DNA of 64,000 nucleotides. It comes from Antennarius striatus. Taxonomy: Eukaryota; Chordata; Actinopteri; Lophiiformes; Antennariidae. A model generated the notes under the pieces. The model did not search any database and was not told the origin of the DNA. It saw only the letters and a list, made by a program, of their open reading frames with translations. The position numbers and the translations under genes were made by a program. The stretch's first letter is position 1. Each line of letters starts with the position of its first letter. Shown in pieces: positions 58,792 through 64,000 of this stretch. The stretch covers positions 16,959,501 through 17,023,500 of the forward strand of contig NC_090780.1 of assembly GCF_040054535.1 (NCBI RefSeq), given 5' to 3'.

Positions 58792-61700
58792 ATGAATTGT
58801 GAACTTTTGGCAACGTGCAGCGCCCTGGGCTATCTGGAGGGAAACACTTACCACAAGGAAGCCGACTGCTTAGGTGAGTGATCTCTAAAAAGTGTACCGC
58901 TAGTGTTAAAGAAATTACCTAACCTGCATTGGTGAGGGAAGAATATATTTATCAAACCATGTATTAAGAACAGAGAAGCATTTGCACCTGACTGTTCTGT
59001 GTATGCGTTTCAGAGAGTGTCAAAGACTTGATCAGGTATTTACGCCATGAAGATGACACCCGTGATGTTCGCCAGCAGCTGGGTGCAGGACAGATTGTAC
59101 AGAATGACCTTCTGCCTATTATCATTCAGTATAGACAAGACAAGACCTTATTTGATGCCTGCATCAGGTATAAACACTAAAATGATTTCATTAGTTAATC
59201 ATACTGTTAATATGATCGTACAAATTCTTTATATAAGTGTACAAAAATTAGTTTTTTCAATCAAACATATCTATATACAATTTTTCTGACATTCTCAGTT
59301 TTCTGTGGATAGGAATCTGTTCTTCGTATTCTTCCTGTCTGTGATTTCTCAGGCTCATGGTGAACCTCACTCAGCCGGCCTTGCTTTGCTTTGGTAAAGT
59401 GCCTGATGATCCTGTGTTCAGACATCACTTTTTACAAGTGACGTCTCATTTACAAGCCTATAAAGAGGTAATGCGATCTCAGTATGGCTGCAATACCATT
59501 TTTACCATAGGGGTAATCTTTCTATCTGGTTGTATGACTGGTGACAGGATTACAAAAAAATCTCTACACATCATTTGGTGGACGATTTGAACTTAAGTTA
59601 GATTATATTTGGATATGGAGCTCAGTCCAAGATTTTGGGGGGAAAATTGACATTACGAGATGAGGCTTTTGTGAGTTATTCTTTAACTACATCGGTGCAA
59701 GGATCAGGACATGTGCCATGAAAGAAATTATGAAAAAAACAGTCTGATGCTGTATTTATTTGAGTGAAATCCATTAAAGGCAATCCTGCAACTTTCTTTA
59801 ACATTGCAAGATGATTTTTTTTTTGCATTCTTATCAAGTGTCCATAAAATGCTCAATGGATTTTCATGAAAGTTGATGAAGGAATTGTGCTAAATGTGCT
59901 AAAACAGGAAATGTTTGGAGGAGATTTGGATAAAGATGTGGATTTAATTGAAAAGAACATTTAGATTTACATTTTCTTATACAGTTTTTACATATATAGT
60001 TATATTAATATGATGAATACTTCTGGGTTATGTAAATTCTTCCATTACCTTCGTTAGATATATGCAATAAATGTATTTTTCAAGTTCTAAAATACACTGT
60101 ATTTCATAATGACTTTTGCTTTCAGGCATTTTCAAATGAGATGGTGTTTGGCATTTTAAGTGAGACGTTATACAACCTTCTACAACTGGTGAGTGGTTGG
60201 ACAACCAAACATCTGACCTCACCTCTTGTGTTACTTCGCTAAAATGACTGTGTTTATCCATGTGTTTGTTCTTGTCTGTTTTGTTCCACCTTTTGTCTGT
60301 CAGGACTGGGAGCAGAGACAAGAGGAGGATAACCTGCTCATAGAGAGGATCCTGCTACTGGTCAGGAATGTGCTACATGTACCTGCAGACCCCAGCGAAG
60401 AGAAGGTCTGACATTAAAGCAATGCTAGAAGCTAACTATTTTCTTTACCCTTTATGTTAATTGCACTGTATTTTGTAGAAAGTGGATGATGATGCAAGCA
60501 TCCATGACAGGCTGCTGTGGGCCATTCACATGAGTGGCTTTGACGACCTGGTCAAGTTCCTGGCGTCAGCTCAGAGTGAGAAACAGTGGAGTATGCACGT
60601 GTTGGAAATAATCTCCCTCATGTTCAGAGACCAGGTTCGACTATAGAGACCCGTCATGGTGCACATATATTTTAATATCTTCACCTGTTCTGGGGTTAAA
60701 GGTCTTTTTCCTTCCTGACAGACGCCAGAAGGCTTGGTGAGCACCGGTCAGGCTCGTTCAGCAGCGGAGAAACAGAGAGAGTCTGAGGAACTGGAGGCGC
60801 TGAGGCAGAGGGAGAACGCAGCCAAACGTTCTCGCACATTGCAAAGAGGAACCAGGTAATTTCATAGTGGTTTACAGTCCTCACTCAGGAAACGGCATCA
60901 GGCGCCACCAAGTTTGAGAACCTTTTAGATCTTATGAGGTGAGAGAAGATATTCCACTGTTTTTTGCTTGTTTAAGACAGTTTGAACAGTAACTGTTTGC
61001 CTGTTTTTTTCTTTTCAGACACTCTCGCTTTGGAGGCTCCTATGTTGTTCAAGGCCTCAAATCCATCGGAAACAATGATGTGATTTATCACAAAAATCTT
61101 CTTCATGTGAGTCATGAACTCCTGCAGCTCATCTGTGATGTGAAGCAATATTATGTTGCTTGCAAGATTTGCTTTGACTGTTTGATTTTTTTTTTTTAGT
61201 TCAAAGATTATAGTCATGACACAGGAAAATCAGTGAGACGTGTTCCTAAGAGGAACCGACAGGCTCAGGAGTGTAAGGAGAGCCGGCGTTCTGCCATAAA
61301 TGTTCGACTCTTCCTGCGCGAGTTTTGCGTGGATTTCTTGGAGAACTGCTACAATCACCTCATGTACCTTGTCAAGGTCAGCTGTTTAATCACTTATATT
61401 TAGCAGCCTAGAAGCTCTTATTGTGTGTCCCCAACTCCAAAGCTCTTAACACCTGTTTTTCTTTGTCACCTTTTCAGGAAAGTCTCATTCGAGAGCAAAC
61501 TCAGCAGCACGATGAAACCTACTACCTGTGGACCCTCAGTTTCTTCATGGCCTTCAACCGTGGTAATGGTTTCCGTGCCGACCTGGTTTCTGAGACCATG
61601 TCCATTCGTGCTTTCCATTTTATTGAGCGTAACATAACAAATTACTACGAGATGATTCTCACAGATCGTAAAGAGGCCACATCTTGGTCACGCAGGCAAG

Positions 61701-64000
61701 ACAACTAATTTGATCCAATCTGATGTTAAATATTATGTTTGCATTGGTCCCAGACTTTTTGATCTTGTTTCTTTTTTTTCCCTAGAATGCACCTGGCTCT
61801 GAAGGCATATCAGGAACTGCTGCTGACAGTGAACGAGATGGACCACTCACCAGATGAAAGCATCCGTCAGAGTTCAAACGTTATTAAAAGTAAGACTCTA
61901 GAAGCTCTTGTTCACAGAGCATCCTCCTCTTGCTTCTATCGTTGCATAATACCTCCAGCATATGAATGTACTGGTAAAACATGAAGAAATATTTCTGTGT
62001 GAATGTAGTTGCCCTCTTTTTTCACCTTTTCTTTCTAGGTAACATATTTTACCTGATGGAGTTCAGGGAGATTTTCCTGACCTTGCTGAGGAAGTATGAT
62101 GAAACCAAGCAGCCTCAGTCTTACCTCAAAGACCTCGTTGAGTCAACCCATCTCTTCCTTCGTATGTTGGAAAACTTCTCCAAGGGTCGCAAAAACTTAA
62201 TGGTTCAGGTTGGTTCTTGTTTCAAATATGTGTGTAAAGAATAACCAAGAAAAAAATTATGATTTTACAGCTTGCATTCAATTTATGTGCAAGAAAACTG
62301 TTTGAGTAGGTTTACAGAAATTTTTGTGTTGAGGTCTTTGGTGGTATATTTTCTATTTCTGGTCATTCTTACCAATAAACACTTTCTGGAGGTCTAAGAA
62401 TCCCAACAGACTGAAGGAGTAGCTGCTGCTAACAATTAAATAAAATGACTTAGTAAAGGAATATGAATATCTTTCTGTTGATTCTGCAGAAGAAAAAGGT
62501 GAAGCGGAAAAAGTCACAAGGTGGAAAAAAGCCCTCTACAGTAGAAAGTAGTCCGGAGGCCCTGGCAGAGACCTGGAAGATTGTGGAGGAAGAGCTGAAG
62601 GCTACAGGGTTTCAGGTTGGTGTAAGATTCAGCCAATCAAAGCTTCATCTCAAGAATGCTTTACAGATTTACTGACACTGAATACCTCTGTTTGGGTTCT
62701 CTTTGCAGCTTTCAGAGTCCTTAACTGCAAGCATTGTTCCGTTCGATGCCACATCTGAAACTCCACTTGAGGAGCAGCGGACTGAGGCCATGGTTCGGGT
62801 CCAGGATGCCCTGCTGGCTCGACTGGGACCAGAAGCACTGGGCCTGCTGCGCGCTGCTAGGTAAGCAAGAACCCAAGGACCATTAGGCCTTCACACTTCC
62901 ATCACGTGGTGAGTTATTTAAGCATCGTCTTCATATACGCAGGGAGGTGTGGCCAGAGGGAGATGTGTTTGGTTCAGTTGATGTGGAACCGGAAGAGGAA
63001 CTGGAGCTACTCAAGCAGATCCTGAACGCAAACCTGCCAAGTAAGGATTTAGAAGCTGATCTTAGGACATGAGCTGGACTTCTTGGTGCTGCTTTATTTT
63101 AGCCACTGATCCACAGCATCTGTGCTGGAACAATCCCCTCCTGATTTCAGGATCATCTCCTGAGGCTGTGGCGGACGATGAGGATGATGCAGCAGAGTTA
63201 GAGGAGGAAGAGCTGGAGTGTGTGCAGGTTTCTGAAAAAGAGTTCAACTTTCTTGACTTCATAAAAAGGTGAGTAATACTGTGAGGAATACTTATCGAAT
63301 CTGTATCCTCCCACTAGTACTTTGTAACCTTCCTAATGGGACCCCCGCTCCCCCACACACACAGATTTGCCAGCCCCAGTATTGTGCAGCCATACCTCAT
63401 TTTACTGAAATCGTACTCCAAAAACACTCCTCACACCAACCACTGCATCGCTCGGATGCTGCATCGTTTGGCTGTCACCCTCAAAATGGACGCACTGCTT
63501 TTCCAGCTGTCGGTCTTCAACCTTTTCAACAAGATCCTGAGCGACCCTGCAGCAGCGGCGTACAAGGTGGAGAAATCCTTTTGTGTTGTCAAGATGCTGC
63601 TGATCTAAGTTGGACTGTACATTCAGCCACAGAGCTAACCTTTGTTCTTTTATCCACAGGAACTGGTGACTTTTGCAAAATACGTGTTGAACCGTTTCTT
63701 CTCACTGGCGGCCCGAAATGACAAAGCGTACGTTGAATTGCTGTTCTGGAAAAATGTGGGGGCGGTATGTGAGATGACCGAAGGTTACAACAAAGACAGG
63801 TTGGTGATGTCTTAGCTTAGTATTTCTAGTGTCACAGCAGAGGTTTACATGGCAGTTTAAACTTTTGCATTTTTTTCCCCAAAAATATATCAGAGCTGGA
63901 ACGAAACCAACATGGACTGAAGAGGAGGAAGAGGAGTTGCGGAGGCTGTATGAGGAGCATCGTCACTCTGGAGGTGTGTCAGCTACACAATTCAGTTGCA
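58792..64000 (+). CDS. timeless: TIMELESS replication-fork protection protein, N-terminal two-thirds (partial)
   Basis: Coding exons: 58792-58873, 59014-59167, 59353-59467, 60126-60188, 60304-60405, 60479-60634, 60722-60855, 61019-61106, 61200-61376, 61478-61695, 61786-61889, 62039-62208, 62490-62615, 62709-62860, 62943-63040, 63151-63268, 63365-63566, 63660-63799 and 63894 to about 63973. The protein starts [20 protein letters not shown] and follows human TIMELESS nearly throughout: [11 protein letters not shown]-like block, [62 protein letters not shown], an acidic run, and [22 protein letters not shown] with TIPIN and CLASPIN stabilises replication forks and supports the ATR-CHK1 checkpoint; it is not the insect clock protein's closest functional match. 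The C-terminal part, including the PARP1-binding region, is beyond the right edge. One intron is of GC-AG type. Confidence 0.97.

Overview
This window is a gene-rich piece of a teleost fish nuclear genome, probably a spiny-rayed (percomorph) fish. The evidence is spliced vertebrate genes with GT-AG introns, short introns, fish-type microsatellites and typical teleost repeats (hAT and pogo/Tigger elements, RTE and other LINEs). No prokaryotic or viral genes, CRISPR array, tRNA or rRNA genes were seen. Exon borders were read by eye from splice sites and reading frame; for all seven genes whose complete CDS lies in the window (lrrfip-like, avil, olfml3, cdk2, pmel, uqcc3, prph) the exon lengths sum to a whole number of codons.

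Layout from left to right: (1) first exon of a gdf11-type TGF-beta ligand on the minus strand, with its promoter at about 2.35 kb; (2) a small LRRFIP-like coiled-coil gene on plus, 5.0-10.2 kb; (3) avil (advillin, 19 coding exons, 814 aa) on minus, 12.8-18.7 kb; (4) olfml3 on plus, 20.8-23.0 kb, 390 aa; (5) cdk2 on minus, 25.1-30.1 kb, 298 aa, the same length as the human protein; (6) a 5.4 kb repeat-rich gap; (7) pmel on plus, 35.5-41.2 kb, 821 aa, with an acidic Ala/Glu repeat domain; (8) uqcc3 on plus, 43.3-45.6 kb, 91 aa; (9) a gene-poor gap of about 5 kb; (10) prph (peripherin/plasticin, type III intermediate filament, 471 aa) on plus, 50.8-56.5 kb; (11) timeless on plus from 58.8 kb, running off the right edge.

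The genes do not form one pathway. Human GDF11, PMEL, CDK2, TIMELESS, AVIL and PRPH all lie on 12q13-q14, so the window preserves an old vertebrate linkage, joined here by olfml3 and uqcc3, which lie on other human chromosomes. The head-to-head pair cdk2/pmel matches the human arrangement. cdk2 and timeless both act in S phase, and each has an E2F-like motif upstream.

The accessory DNA is mostly transposon-derived. The most unusual item is a 524 bp element at 31467-31990 between cdk2 and pmel: a perfect 6 bp target duplication, 66 bp terminal inverted repeats, five tandem 22 bp hairpin units just inside the left end, and a short open frame that looks like the N-terminal part of an IS3EU-like integrase. 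Other notable items are a pogo-like element inserted in a LINE fragment inside the LRRFIP-like gene, two copies of one hAT-type element 18 kb apart, inverted copies of an unnamed repeat tightly flanking avil exon 10, a collapsed RTE LINE just after the pmel poly(A) signal, and a GC-AG intron in timeless.
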